A stretch of DNA of 64,000 nucleotides from Secundilactobacillus silagei JCM 19001 (GTDB lineage Bacteria; Bacillota; Bacilli; Lactobacillales; Lactobacillaceae), in the NCBI RefSeq assembly GCF_002217945.1, contig NZ_BCMG01000003.1, positions 124,001 through 188,000 of the forward strand, written 5' to 3'. Position 1 is the stretch's first letter; every line of letters begins with the position of its first letter. The notes beneath the pieces are model-generated. The model worked only from the letters and a program-made list of their open reading frames with translations. It was not told the DNA's origin and ran no database searches. Shown piece after piece: positions 25,123-34,098 of this stretch. A program made the translations under genes and the position numbers.

Positions 25123-26955
25123 TTAGTCCTTAGAATTATCAAACATAGGAAAACTTGCAATAACCTTATCAGTTAAATACAACGTTCTTCTGTCGATATC
25201 TTTAATTGTCCATTCATCTTTTTGCTCAATGGTTTTATCTGGATCAGCAATAGATTGATTTAGAAATAATGGCGTCCTAAGTCCCAAATAATTTTTAGAA
25301 TTATCGGGCTGGTAGTCTCTTTTATAAATAAACTCCCTATCACTCATCTCTGGGTTATAACCGGTTAAAGTTAAGTTTCCAATTCGATGCATATTTTCTT
25401 GCTGAAGATGTTTGGCTTCCTCTTCATTTCCTGGTGAAATCATCTGCTTCCAACCATGCTTTAAATTATTGGTTTCTGGAAGTATGTGATCTAACGTCCA
25501 TATTGGTAATTTTCTACCACTTTTCGTAGGACGCGTTTGATCCAAGGAATCTGGATTTTGTTTATTAAAGTATTGTCCATACTTTCTCTCTAAACTAATC
25601 AAGATAAATCTAACTGTCTGCGGTGAAACATCATAAACTGGTTTATTAAGTGCTAGTCTAAATTCTTCATCTGAAGCACTAATCGACTGTAAGCTGCGAG
25701 CAACCAAATTTGGAAGGCCCTCATCTTCACTGGCAGTATAATTTCTAATAATTTCTAGAATCTTAGCTCTTAAATTTGATGCTTTAGGTCTTAAAATTAT
25801 ATTCCGTCGTACAAAGAAATTGATTAATTCATGTAAGACATCGTGCACATCCTTGGAACTAATAGCTTTGTTCAAATAAAGATTCAATGTAAATAAAATT
25901 AATGGGTAGGCTTGAGAATCATCCAATCGGCCAAGGCTATTTAATAGATTATCATTTTCTTCGCCAAATTGCTGATCTTCATCAGTCACTATTCGGGGAG
26001 AAATATGTGAATAAATTTTAGCATATCTGGTTAACTCATAAATATATTCATAGCCCTTAGCATCAAAAACTTTTTCGTAAAGTCTCAATGCCTTACCTTT
26101 AGTTATTGATGATTTCCCATTTCCCTCAAACGTATCATAGCAATTCAAGAGAAAACGAGTAACTTCAGACGATTGAACTTGAGAATCTTCATTAGAAAAT
26201 ACAGCAATTAATTTATCCCAAGAATCTGATGCTGCTTCAGGATCAATAGAATCTGTAGCCGTTTTTAGATATTGAGCCTTTAATAAATCAATCATTGTTA
26301 GTGGCATACCTTTACCATTCAATGATGAAAATACATTAAATGCATCCGAAATATCCCCAACTTTAATAAATAACACCTCAACGGCATTTAATTGATTGAA
26401 GAATTTTTTCAAATCAGCAAAAGTATTAAATTCATTTTGAAATAACTCAACAATAAATTTATAGCGCTTTGCAAAAGTATAATTTCCGTACTTACCCTTG
26501 GTCTTGTCGTGCATTATGCCAAAGTAGTTTTCATAGATTTCTTTATCTGGTAAAAGTAATTTTACTCTGGGTGTTTGATCAGGCATCTCCAACTTACGAC
26601 TGATATCCATTTCAAGAGATCCAATATCTTTTGCGATCTCGTTGTTTTCAGACGAATTTTCGTCATGCAACATTTTTTCTGCAGTTTCGTAAATTGCAAG
26701 AAAGAAGAGCGAAATTGTCGTTAACCGTTGTTGACCGTCAACAACTTCAAAATAATCTTTGTTTTCCTTATCAGCAGTGACTAATAAATTACCTATGTAA
26801 TATCCAGCATTCTCCGAATTTATGTCATCAAAAAGGTCCTCAATATTTTGAGTGCTCCAAGAATAATTACGTTGGTATATGGGAATTTTATATTGTTTTT
26901 CTCCTTCAATCGGAAAAATCTCTGAAATTGGTTTTGATTCAGGATCCAGATACAT
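25123..26955 (-). CDS. DUF262 / DUF1524 (GmrSD-like) protein
   Basis: 610-residue protein. The N-terminal DUF262 domain shows KIPIYQRNYSW and the ParB-like FEVVDGQQRLTTISLFFLAI; a helical middle follows; the C-terminal DUF1524 domain is an HNH-type nuclease (WTLDHILPETNNLKHGW, HRIGNLTLTGYNPEMSDREF). The architecture matches GmrSD-type enzymes that restrict modified phage DNA with NTP use, and related single-chain defence proteins. ATG 26955 follows GAGGC; the frame extends three codons further to a TTG. Adjacent to the Mrr-like gene on the same strand. Confidence 0.88.
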   Translation of the reverse strand: MYLDPESKPISEIFPIEGEKQYKIPIYQRNYSWSTQNIEDLFDDINSENAGYYIGNLLVTADKENKDYFEVVDGQQRLTTISLFFLAIYETAEKMLHDENSSENNEIAKDIGSLEMDISRKLEMPDQTPRVKLLLPDKEIYENYFGIMHDKTKGKYGNYTFAKRYKFIVELFQNEFNTFADLKKFFNQLNAVEVLFIKVGDISDAFNVFSSLNGKGMPLTMIDLLKAQYLKTATDSIDPEAASDSWDKLIAVFSNEDSQVQSSEVTRFLLNCYDTFEGNGKSSITKGKALRLYEKVFDAKGYEYIYELTRYAKIYSHISPRIVTDEDQQFGEENDNLLNSLGRLDDSQAYPLILFTLNLYLNKAISSKDVHDVLHELINFFVRRNIILRPKASNLRAKILEIIRNYTASEDEGLPNLVARSLQSISASDEEFRLALNKPVYDVSPQTVRFILISLERKYGQYFNKQNPDSLDQTRPTKSGRKLPIWTLDHILPETNNLKHGWKQMISPGNEEEAKHLQQENMHRIGNLTLTGYNPEMSDREFIYKRDYQPDNSKNYLGLRTPLFLNQSIADPDKTIEQKDEWTIKDIDRRTLYLTDKVIASFPMFDNSKD

Positions 26956-27290
26956 AACAAACAAGCCTCACTTTTTATATAATTAAAGACCAATTCACCT
27001 AACGCTTAGCTATCAAAAATATACCTCATTAACGTCCAGTCTTTAATATTACTATACATTCAACTATCCATGAGATCTATAGCGTTTTGTACATATATGT
27101 AAATATAGTTAATTTTAATTGCCAATAACTTACATTGTTTAGCAAACAAACTCACTGATGAAATTTTTTAAATGAAAAAATAATTGTATATTATTTAAAA
27201 ATTTATGATATGATAAAATATGCATTCTTGAAAAGCCTAATTAATTATTCTATTATAATCCTTTCACTAAAAATATTTAGGAGCTAAACA
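26956..27290. other. AT-rich intergenic stretch
   Basis: No coding frame or hairpin of note. A TATGATAAAAT -10-like sequence near 27208-27219 could serve the small secreted protein at 27291. Confidence 0.4.
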
Positions 27291-27542
27291 ATGAAAAAAA
27301 TTATCACCCGTATTGTTATTACCCTACTAGTCTCTACTTCAACTAGTCTTGCTACTTCAGTGGTTGTTCCCAAGACTACTGACGCAGCAGCTATAGTGTG
27401 GATTGCTCCTCGTCATGGAAAAAAGTACCACTATAACAAACATTGTTGGGGCTTAACGCGAGCTCATCATCACATTAAACAGATATCCCTAACAAAAGCC
27501 AAAGCTACCGGATATACATTATGTCGTATTGAAAAGCGATAA
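27291..27542 (+). CDS. Small secreted protein with Cys/His motif
   Basis: 83 residues. A signal peptide (KKIITRIVITLLVSTSTSLA, cleavage near residue 32 after TDAAA) precedes a domain of about 45 residues with KKYHYNKHCWGLTRAHH and SLTKAKATGYTLCRIEKR. This resembles the widespread small domain H-x3-C-x-GL...A...GYxxCxxC often found on secreted nucleases, but the last Cys is missing here (CRIEKR). TAGGAGC precedes the ATG. Function not known; possibly a metal- or disulfide-stabilised exported peptide. Confidence 0.7.
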   Translation: MKKIITRIVITLLVSTSTSLATSVVVPKTTDAAAIVWIAPRHGKKYHYNKHCWGLTRAHHHIKQISLTKAKATGYTLCRIEKR

Positions 27543-27545
27543 ACA

Positions 27546-27581
27546 AAACGAGATCACGATTACTGTGGTCTCGTTTTTACT
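27546..27581. terminator. Terminator after the small secreted protein
   Basis: Stem AAAACGAGATCAC / GTGGTCTCGTTTT with a T-run. Confidence 0.85.
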
Positions 27582-27781
27582 TAGCATAATTTTCATGTAA
27601 CTCATTAAATAGATATAGCTCTAACCCCAACAGGCAATGTGTGTTAGCTCCAATAACATTCATTTCGAACCTTGATTAACGCTGAGTATACTTCCTTTCA
27701 TTATCTCGGATCGATCTCTTTAACATTAGAAAATATACTTCATTTTTTACAAACTTAAAATATTGTGCCATCCTAGTCAAA

Positions 27782-30628
27782 TTACTTTTCAAACAACAAA
27801 TACTTATCATATTGAGCACTATCATCCAACTGTAAAATCATCCGTACAATTGGCTCAACTTTATCATCTTTAACCTGGAACTCTTGTTGCTCTGTTTCTT
27901 TAACCTGTACTTCACCAAAGTAATAAAAACCTTTTCCTTCATCATCGTTCTTTTTAATGAATAATCGAATAGTCGTTTGACTATCCTTAATATTCGTAAC
28001 TTCTTTTGAATCTAGCTTCACATTATGCCGTGTGTACCATTGAAAAGTATCAGCATTAATAAACCGATCTTGATAATTAATACTCGAATCAATTTGATCC
28101 GACTTAGCATAGGTCACAAAAATTGGACATTCATGGTCTCTTACTCGATAACCATAAATTGTTGAACTAGTATCGCTATCCCAACATAATAGCCGACAAA
28201 CATCTTTTCTATTATAGCGATGATACAAAGTAAATTGCTCATCTTGATTGTACTTATTAGCTCTTATTATGCCCACATGAATTGCATCCGTTAGTAAACT
28301 ATTAAACAATGCGTCATTCTCCAGCCAATCAATAATCTTTGTATTTAATTGATAAATACCATCTTCAATTAAAACAACCGGTTCATTACCATACTTCTTT
28401 TTCGCAGCCTTCTGGAAAAATTCAAGTGAGAGTACACGTTCAACTGACCGAGATACATCTGTATTATAGAAGATTTGTTGTTTAGTCATCAAAGTTTTAA
28501 GATTACGTTTAGCAAATATCCCATGATGTTTAATCAACTCATTCAATAAAAGCAATTCCACACTGCGTTTTCCATTCATTAATTCAATCGAAACAAAACT
28601 AAGAATAGCCTCTTGGCCTGCAGTAAGATGTACGTCTTCTTTCATTTTAAGTAGAAAATGATAGTAATTCTGACATTTATCAGCAAATACCGTGCAATCA
28701 ACTTTTTCAGATTTTTGAAAATCACACAGTAATGGTACACGACCTAATCGGTGCTTCAGATTCTTATAATCGTCTCGCAGAACCGTCAAACCATCTAAGC
28801 TTGTATGATTAATCGACTGGTAAATTCTTTCTTTAGCTATTTCTGAGAAGTTAACCGTTGATACACCTGAAATTTGTCTAACTTCCAAATCATCACGCGC
28901 TTTGTCAGCGCTACGGGACTTGTCACCCGTAAGTGCAATTGGAATTAAATAGTTATTTTTGTAATTACCGATAAAATCAATCACCGTCACGTATGACTTA
29001 TTGTTAGCCTTCCGCAATCCACGTCCTAGTTGTTGAATAAAGACTATGCTGGACTGTGTATTTCTTAACATAACGACTTGATTGACACAAGGAATATCAA
29101 TACCTTCATTGAAAACATCAACAGTAATAATGTATTTAATTTTTCCTTGTTCCAATTCATCAACAACCTCATCTCGTTTCGATTGAGGTGTCTCCCCAGT
29201 GAGTGCCTTACTTGGATAACCTCGTTTACTCATAAGGTCAGCTAATTCGTAGGCTTCATCTTTACGACTACAGAAAATAAGGCCGTGTAAACAATCTCCG
29301 GAATAGCCATAATATGTCGTTTGTTTGATGATATAATCCACTCGCTCATCGGATACTAGCCATTTCAGCGAACTGGTATCATCGCTAACTACACCATCTT
29401 TTTCATAATCCGTTATTCCAATATAGTGAAATGGGCACAGCATCTTTTCATCTAGTGCCTTCTGCAAACGAATTTCATAGGCAACATTATGATCAAACAT
29501 TTCGAATAGATTAAAATCATCCATCCGTTCTGGCGTGGCAGTCATACCTAATAAAAATTCAGGTTGAAAATAATTAAGAACTCGTTGATAGGTTTCACCA
29601 CCAATTCGATGAGCCTCATCAACTAAAATATAATCAAATTCCTCTGGATTAAGTTGTGTAAGACAACTCCGTTTAGATAAAGTTTGAATGGTTGCAAAAG
29701 TGTATTTAGCGTCCATGTCCCGATGCGTTCCAGAAATTTTCCCAAAGGAATCTTCTGGTTCATCACTTAACACTTGCCGAAAACTGTCCATGGTTTTATC
29801 AAGAATTTGTTCTCGATGTACAATGTATAGAAATTTTTTAGGCTGAAAATTAGCGACATCAAAAGCTCCTAGATAAGTTTTACCAGTACCAGTTGCTGAA
29901 ATAATCAGTGCTCGTTTGGCACCACTATTTCGAATCTCCGATAGGTTATTCAGTGCCTCACGTTGCATAGCGTTTGGCGTTATTTTATTTGCTGAAATAA
30001 TCTTATTTGCATTTGATTTAGCTCGGACAACTGGTTGATAATTCTCAGAATAAATTGTGATCCAATCTGAGGTTAATGGTGTTGCTTGTTTCCAAGCCAG
30101 TTCAACTTCTTGAATTAATTTTTCTGTAATTGAGCCGTTATCATAAGAAGTAAATTTGATATTCCATTCGTAGTTATTCATTAGAGCCTGCTCTGTTAGG
30201 TTAGAGCTTCCAATAATAGCAGACTGATAGTGTTGGGCATCATGATCAAAAATATAGCCCTTAGCATGAAAGTTATTATTTTCAGCAATTCGTACATCCA
30301 CGTTATCTAATTTTCTCAATTCTTGAAACGCTTTTGGAGAGTTAAAGTTCAAATATGTAGAGGTTAAGATTCGACCACGAATACCCTTAGTTGCTAAATC
30401 AGCCAATTTTACCTTCAGTGACGTCAGTGCACCTTCCGTTATAAATGCGATAGCAAAGGTAAATGATGAACAGTGCGACAACTCCCTTTCAATATGTAGC
30501 AACATCGTATCGCCAGGACCATTATGAATAAATTGTGGCATTAACTCTTCAGAGCCAGCAATTTTTTGGTCAACAAAACCGTTAGCGAGTGAATCTTCAA
30601 TTTTAGATTGAATATCAGTTAGATTCAT
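27782..30628 (-). CDS. PLD-nuclease–superfamily 2 helicase–DUF3427 protein
   Basis: 948 residues. The N-terminal phospholipase-D-like nuclease domain has one HxK motif (NNNFHAKGYIFD followed by IIGSSNLTEQAL). The SF2 helicase core has Walker A SATGTGKTYL, DEAH box LVDEAHRIGG, motif III MTATPERMD and motif VI QQLGRGLRKANNK. The C-terminus is DUF3427 (IYGYRVRDHECPIFVTYAKSD ... FYYFGEV). It overlaps the NUDIX gene by 14 nt, so the two are co-translated. This pair is common in Firmicutes islands and is a candidate anti-phage or DNA-end-processing system; function is inferred. Confidence 0.9.
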   Translation of the reverse strand: MNLTDIQSKIEDSLANGFVDQKIAGSEELMPQFIHNGPGDTMLLHIERELSHCSSFTFAIAFITEGALTSLKVKLADLATKGIRGRILTSTYLNFNSPKAFQELRKLDNVDVRIAENNNFHAKGYIFDHDAQHYQSAIIGSSNLTEQALMNNYEWNIKFTSYDNGSITEKLIQEVELAWKQATPLTSDWITIYSENYQPVVRAKSNANKIISANKITPNAMQREALNNLSEIRNSGAKRALIISATGTGKTYLGAFDVANFQPKKFLYIVHREQILDKTMDSFRQVLSDEPEDSFGKISGTHRDMDAKYTFATIQTLSKRSCLTQLNPEEFDYILVDEAHRIGGETYQRVLNYFQPEFLLGMTATPERMDDFNLFEMFDHNVAYEIRLQKALDEKMLCPFHYIGITDYEKDGVVSDDTSSLKWLVSDERVDYIIKQTTYYGYSGDCLHGLIFCSRKDEAYELADLMSKRGYPSKALTGETPQSKRDEVVDELEQGKIKYIITVDVFNEGIDIPCVNQVVMLRNTQSSIVFIQQLGRGLRKANNKSYVTVIDFIGNYKNNYLIPIALTGDKSRSADKARDDLEVRQISGVSTVNFSEIAKERIYQSINHTSLDGLTVLRDDYKNLKHRLGRVPLLCDFQKSEKVDCTVFADKCQNYYHFLLKMKEDVHLTAGQEAILSFVSIELMNGKRSVELLLLNELIKHHGIFAKRNLKTLMTKQQIFYNTDVSRSVERVLSLEFFQKAAKKKYGNEPVVLIEDGIYQLNTKIIDWLENDALFNSLLTDAIHVGIIRANKYNQDEQFTLYHRYNRKDVCRLLCWDSDTSSTIYGYRVRDHECPIFVTYAKSDQIDSSINYQDRFINADTFQWYTRHNVKLDSKEVTNIKDSQTTIRLFIKKNDDEGKGFYYFGEVQVKETEQQEFQVKDDKVEPIVRMILQLDDSAQYDKYLLFEK

Positions 30629-31040
30629 TAAATTTCACCTGTGTTAAATCTGCTTTTGAAACTATCTTAACTGCTTTCTGATCAGCTTCTGCCCAAGATA
30701 GTTGCCCCAGTTCGTCTTGATTCAACCATTCAACTTTACTATGCGCTACCAAATCAAAATGATGAGTTAAAAACTTGGCATAATAAACCGTTAAATTAAC
30801 AACCCCAAAATCGTACTCATGACTACTGGTTTCAGTCACACGAGGGCCCACAATAATTTCATCGTTGAACTCTTCAGTTAATTCCCGCTGTAAAGCTTGT
30901 TCCGGTGTTTCATGCGGCTCAATTTTTCCACCAGGAAACTCCCATAGTGTTCCTAATACACGATCATCATTCCGTTTCGTTGCTAAGATTTTACCATTTT
31001 CAACAAAAGCGGCTCCCACCACGTTAATTTGCTTTTTCAT
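30615..31040 (-). CDS. NUDIX hydrolase (MutT-like)
   Basis: 141-residue NUDIX protein. The Nudix box GGKIEPHETPEQALQRELTEE matches G-x5-E-x7-RE-U-x-EE, but the usual Gly that follows is replaced (FND). LGTLWEFPGG is typical of 8-oxo-dGTP/CTP pyrophosphatases. ATG 31040 lies 7 nt after AAAGGTG; a GTG three codons upstream is less likely. First gene of a two-gene operon with the helicase. It may clean nucleotides or hydrolyse a nucleotide signal made during defence; the latter is speculative. Confidence 0.88.
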   Translation of the reverse strand: MKKQINVVGAAFVENGKILATKRNDDRVLGTLWEFPGGKIEPHETPEQALQRELTEEFNDEIIVGPRVTETSSHEYDFGVVNLTVYYAKFLTHHFDLVAHSKVEWLNQDELGQLSWAEADQKAVKIVSKADLTQVKFNESN

Positions 31041-31115
31041 GTTGAACACCTTTCGCTCTCTGTGTCTAATAATGATATATTATCACATCTAAAACGGTAT
31101 CAGAATGGTAATAGT

Positions 31116-31176
31116 AAAAATGATGTGTAATTCTAAAGTCATTATCCCCTTTAGAACACCACATCATTTTTTATTA
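31116..31176. terminator. Bidirectional hairpin between NUDIX and coiled-coil genes
   Basis: AAAAATGATGTG pairs with CACATCATTTTTT and an inner TTCTAAAG with CTTTAGAA. It separates the two leftward transcription units. Confidence 0.75.
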
Positions 31177-31220
31177 TTAATTTCGATTTAAGCGGAAAGC
31201 CTACATATAGGTATGCTACT

Positions 31221-32669
31221 TCACCTTTCACCCCTCGATCTCATTCCATTCAACCACCAAACAACTTCATCAAAAGCATTCCGCTTACTACTCTTAACCC
31301 GCTGTAAGTTCAGCACTCGCTTCTGATATTTAAAGTTTGGATCCTTAATAATTAAATCGACTTCATGATGCATACCATTAGGATTAATTACTATGAGATC
31401 AATATCCTCACGGTTAAGAATCGTCTGTAAACGATTATAGTGATAATTACTGTCATTAAAAGTCATCACTTCTGCACCATATCTGGTTAGCGCCTTGGTA
31501 ATTGGATACGTTGTTTGCCAATCTATAATAATGATTTTGGCACCTTTGAGTACTTTTCGAGCCAGTTCTTGATTAACATTAGCAACCGCTTGATCAGTTT
31601 CAGCTTTCTTTTTTCGTGGCTTAGTGGAGTAAACCACTTGATCTTGTTTTTTAGTTGCAAGCTGTTTTTCAAAGTTAATTTTCTTTTCCCGTTTCTCGTT
31701 ATATTGATCTAACCTAACCAACTCACTGGCATATTTGACACTCTCATGCTTAAAATAATCATTTAATAAATTCAGCACGGGTTCCAAGCGCTGAGCAGCT
31801 TCTTCCATATTCTCTGGCGCTAATCGCCGATCTAACCCGTCAATGGCTTGGTTTAACGTCATATGATCTGTAATATACCGATTCAAAACATCTTCATTGA
31901 TACTCTTTAACAGCGCTTTGCTGTTCATTTTGTTTAATTCTTTGACTTTATATCGGCTATACTGGTGCTTCAAGGTATTATTAGCGCGGATGTACCATTG
32001 AAGATTTGAGTCAGTTTTAGTAACTACTTCTTTTAAATGATTAACCTCATCTTCTAACTGTTGATTTAATTTTTGCTCTGCAAGTAAATCAACTGCAGCA
32101 TGCTCATTTTTAAGTACTTCTCGAATAACATGCAAATGCTTTCCAGTTTCCTCATTAACGTCAGATAACTGATGATTCTTTTTATGAAAATTTCGATTGG
32201 CCTGCTTCAAATCATCAATTTGTTGTCGTTGATGCTGCTGTTTAACCTGTATATCCTCAATTACTGACTTATGCACATAGTTTTGCTTTAAATTATTTTT
32301 AGTTTTTTCGAACTCACCATTAAGTGCTTTAATTTGCTTATCAGTTTCCGAACGCTCTGACCGTAACCGATTCAGTCGCCCCTTTAGCTGATGATTTTCC
32401 TGTTGGACTGACTGAAAATCCTGTCGGGTAGCCTTTAGCTTTTTATCAGACTCTTTTAGTTTCTTACGTAATTGTCTGACCGCGGTTACTTGTTGATGGT
32501 TTTGTTGAGGCTTAGTTTCAGACTTAAGTACTTTAGGCGATGTATCGCGCTGTTCCTGTTTTTGATATTTATCACGCAGCTTTGCTAGCCGGCTTTTACG
32601 GTTATCCGATGCTTTTTGGGCCTTTTCAAATCCACGATTATACCCTGCAATAAAATTTTTAGAGTTCAT
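31221..32669 (-). CDS. Coiled-coil protein with C-terminal DUF2325-like domain
   Basis: 482 residues, highly charged. Residues about 20-260 are long heptad-rich coiled coil (for example RLNRLRSERSETDKQIKALN). The C-terminal 110 residues form a Rossmann-like domain: AKIIIIDWQTTYPITKALTRYGAEVMTFN, then REDIDLIVINPNGMHHEVDLI and KYQKRVLNLQRVKSSKRNAFDEVVWW. This resembles DUF2325, of unknown function. ATG 32669 is preferred (AGTAGGGG upstream, MNSKNFIAGYNRGFEKA) over an extension to 32708. Coiled-coil plus sensor domain in a defence-like region is suggestive, not proof. Confidence 0.7.
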   Translation of the reverse strand: MNSKNFIAGYNRGFEKAQKASDNRKSRLAKLRDKYQKQEQRDTSPKVLKSETKPQQNHQQVTAVRQLRKKLKESDKKLKATRQDFQSVQQENHQLKGRLNRLRSERSETDKQIKALNGEFEKTKNNLKQNYVHKSVIEDIQVKQQHQRQQIDDLKQANRNFHKKNHQLSDVNEETGKHLHVIREVLKNEHAAVDLLAEQKLNQQLEDEVNHLKEVVTKTDSNLQWYIRANNTLKHQYSRYKVKELNKMNSKALLKSINEDVLNRYITDHMTLNQAIDGLDRRLAPENMEEAAQRLEPVLNLLNDYFKHESVKYASELVRLDQYNEKREKKINFEKQLATKKQDQVVYSTKPRKKKAETDQAVANVNQELARKVLKGAKIIIIDWQTTYPITKALTRYGAEVMTFNDSNYHYNRLQTILNREDIDLIVINPNGMHHEVDLIIKDPNFKYQKRVLNLQRVKSSKRNAFDEVVWWLNGMRSRGER

Positions 32670-32839
32670 TGCAACCCCTACTTTCCACTGTTTGTTTATT
32701 AACTCCATTATAGGGAACGTATGTTTGGATTTAAAGAGATATTGCGCTTTTTATGGAATTGTGCTGGTACTTAAAAAATCCCAAATAGTTTTATGACCTA
32801 ATTGGGAGTACTCTGTTAATGAAGGGGAGGTACTTCCAT

Positions 32840-33370
32840 ATGTTTAAAAAAAGAATCATCGGCTTTGTACTCAGTGTAATTGCTATATTTAGTTTGTCAT
32901 TAGTTGTTTTACCAACGCAGGCTTCAGCAAAGTCAACGTTAAAATCATTTCCAATGAGGTTACATCGCACCTGGTATCATTATGATGGCCACGGTCGCTA
33001 CGATACCATTCATTTTTCAGCCAAAAAAATCCGTTCCGCACAATATTACGACCATAAATGGTATCACTATACATCTAGGCTGCATCATCGAAATGTAAAT
33101 TCGAATAAAATAACGAAGCACCCAAATTGGTTAGTTGGGCAAACCTATCACTATCGTGGAGCCTTTTGGACAAACACTATGGGATGGAATCAAACGGCCG
33201 GCGATGGCGACTCCTACAAAGTTGAAACTAAAAGATTTCATTATCGAAAAATCCGAGTCCTAAGTGTAGCTGGTGGTGCAGAAAATTGGATTTCTGATCA
33301 CTTTTACACTCACAAAAGAATAGCTCATAAACTAGGTAACCATCATTTTTCAGGAGAACTTTATTATTAG
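32840..33370 (+). CDS. Secreted His/Tyr-rich protein
   Basis: 176 residues. The signal peptide (KKRIIGFVLSVIAIFSLSLVVLP, cleavage after TQASA) precedes a mature part rich in His, Tyr and Trp (RTWYHYDGHGRYDTIHFSAKKI, KWYHYTSRLHH, HYRGAFWTNTMGW). This is a lactobacillar secreted protein type without assigned function. GGGGAGG precedes ATG 32840. A strong terminator follows. It could be cell-wall associated or bind metal through histidines; both are guesses. Confidence 0.75.
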   Translation: MFKKRIIGFVLSVIAIFSLSLVVLPTQASAKSTLKSFPMRLHRTWYHYDGHGRYDTIHFSAKKIRSAQYYDHKWYHYTSRLHHRNVNSNKITKHPNWLVGQTYHYRGAFWTNTMGWNQTAGDGDSYKVETKRFHYRKIRVLSVAGGAENWISDHFYTHKRIAHKLGNHHFSGELYY

Positions 33371-33456
33371 TAGATTTTAGTATTAACCTATAGCAATTTT
33401 AAAATAATCCTAATCATCCAAGATTCAATATATTCCATGAAGAGCACTCATTATGA

Positions 33457-33506
33457 AAACAGGGTATCAAACGAATTGAAACTCAATCCGTTTGATACCC
33501 TGTTTT
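33457..33506. terminator. Terminator after the His/Tyr-rich secreted protein
   Basis: Long perfect stem AAAACAGGGTATCAAACG / CGTTTGATACCCTGTTTT with a 14-nt loop. The rest of 33371-33724 shows no gene. Confidence 0.9.
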
Positions 33507-33724
33507 AAAATTAAATCTAGACACTATTTAAAATACAACACTATAAGCTTATATGAATGCCTCAGCCACTTATTCCAAGTAAAATTCTCCCCCAAATATA
33601 GCCAAACCCTAATAGTCCCCAGCAGTACATTCTTGGGTTTCTCTTGGTCGTAATTAAGGCTATAATTGAATGTGTTAATTTGTTCACTATTTAACAATAA
33701 CTTATTTCTGGAGGTTTCAAATCG

Positions 33725-33958
33725 ATGTCATCTAAAACAATTAAGGGTCTTCTGTTAGCTATCTGTACATGTGCACTTTTCGTGGGAGTTGGTGTGTCAT
33801 CATCAGCAAATTCAACAGCTTCAAAAACTTCTCCTGCTAAAGTAACAACTTCTTCTAAGAGTACTGCCACCGTCAACGATATGACTGGCGTTTCAGATAT
33901 TACTAGTCAAAATGGTTCAGCTGGGAATTATATTGGTTTAGGCTACACCAAAATATAA
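33725..33958 (+). CDS. Small secreted Ser/Thr-rich peptide
   Basis: 77 residues. A signal peptide with the hydrophobic run GLLLAICTCALFVGVGVS precedes a Ser/Thr/Lys-rich low-complexity segment and the tail NGSAGNYIGLGYTKI. CTGGAGG precedes the ATG at good spacing. No family recognised. It might be an exported pheromone-like or wall peptide; nothing in the sequence decides. Confidence 0.6.
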   Translation: MSSKTIKGLLLAICTCALFVGVGVSSSANSTASKTSPAKVTTSSKSTATVNDMTGVSDITSQNGSAGNYIGLGYTKI

Positions 33959-34032
33959 TTCTTGAATCACCGTGACGGGCAGTTCATAAAAGATTGAAAC
34001 TAAAACCTACTATTAATTAAATTCAATCATCC

Positions 34033-34092
34033 CAAAATTGGGTACAAGAAAAGCACTTCATACAATAGAAGTGCTTTTTTGTACCCAATTTC
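34033..34092. terminator. Bidirectional terminator between the secreted peptide and nhaC
   Basis: Long stem: AAATTGGGTACA pairs with TGTACCCAATTT and the inner AAAAGCACTTC with GAAGTGCTTTT. It ends both converging transcripts. Confidence 0.9.
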
Positions 34093-34098
34093 TTCCTA

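Noticed and set aside
23829-31049. Complete type I, II or III restriction-modification system
   Set aside because: No methyltransferase or specificity subunit is present; the nucleases fit type IV or other modification-dependent defence.
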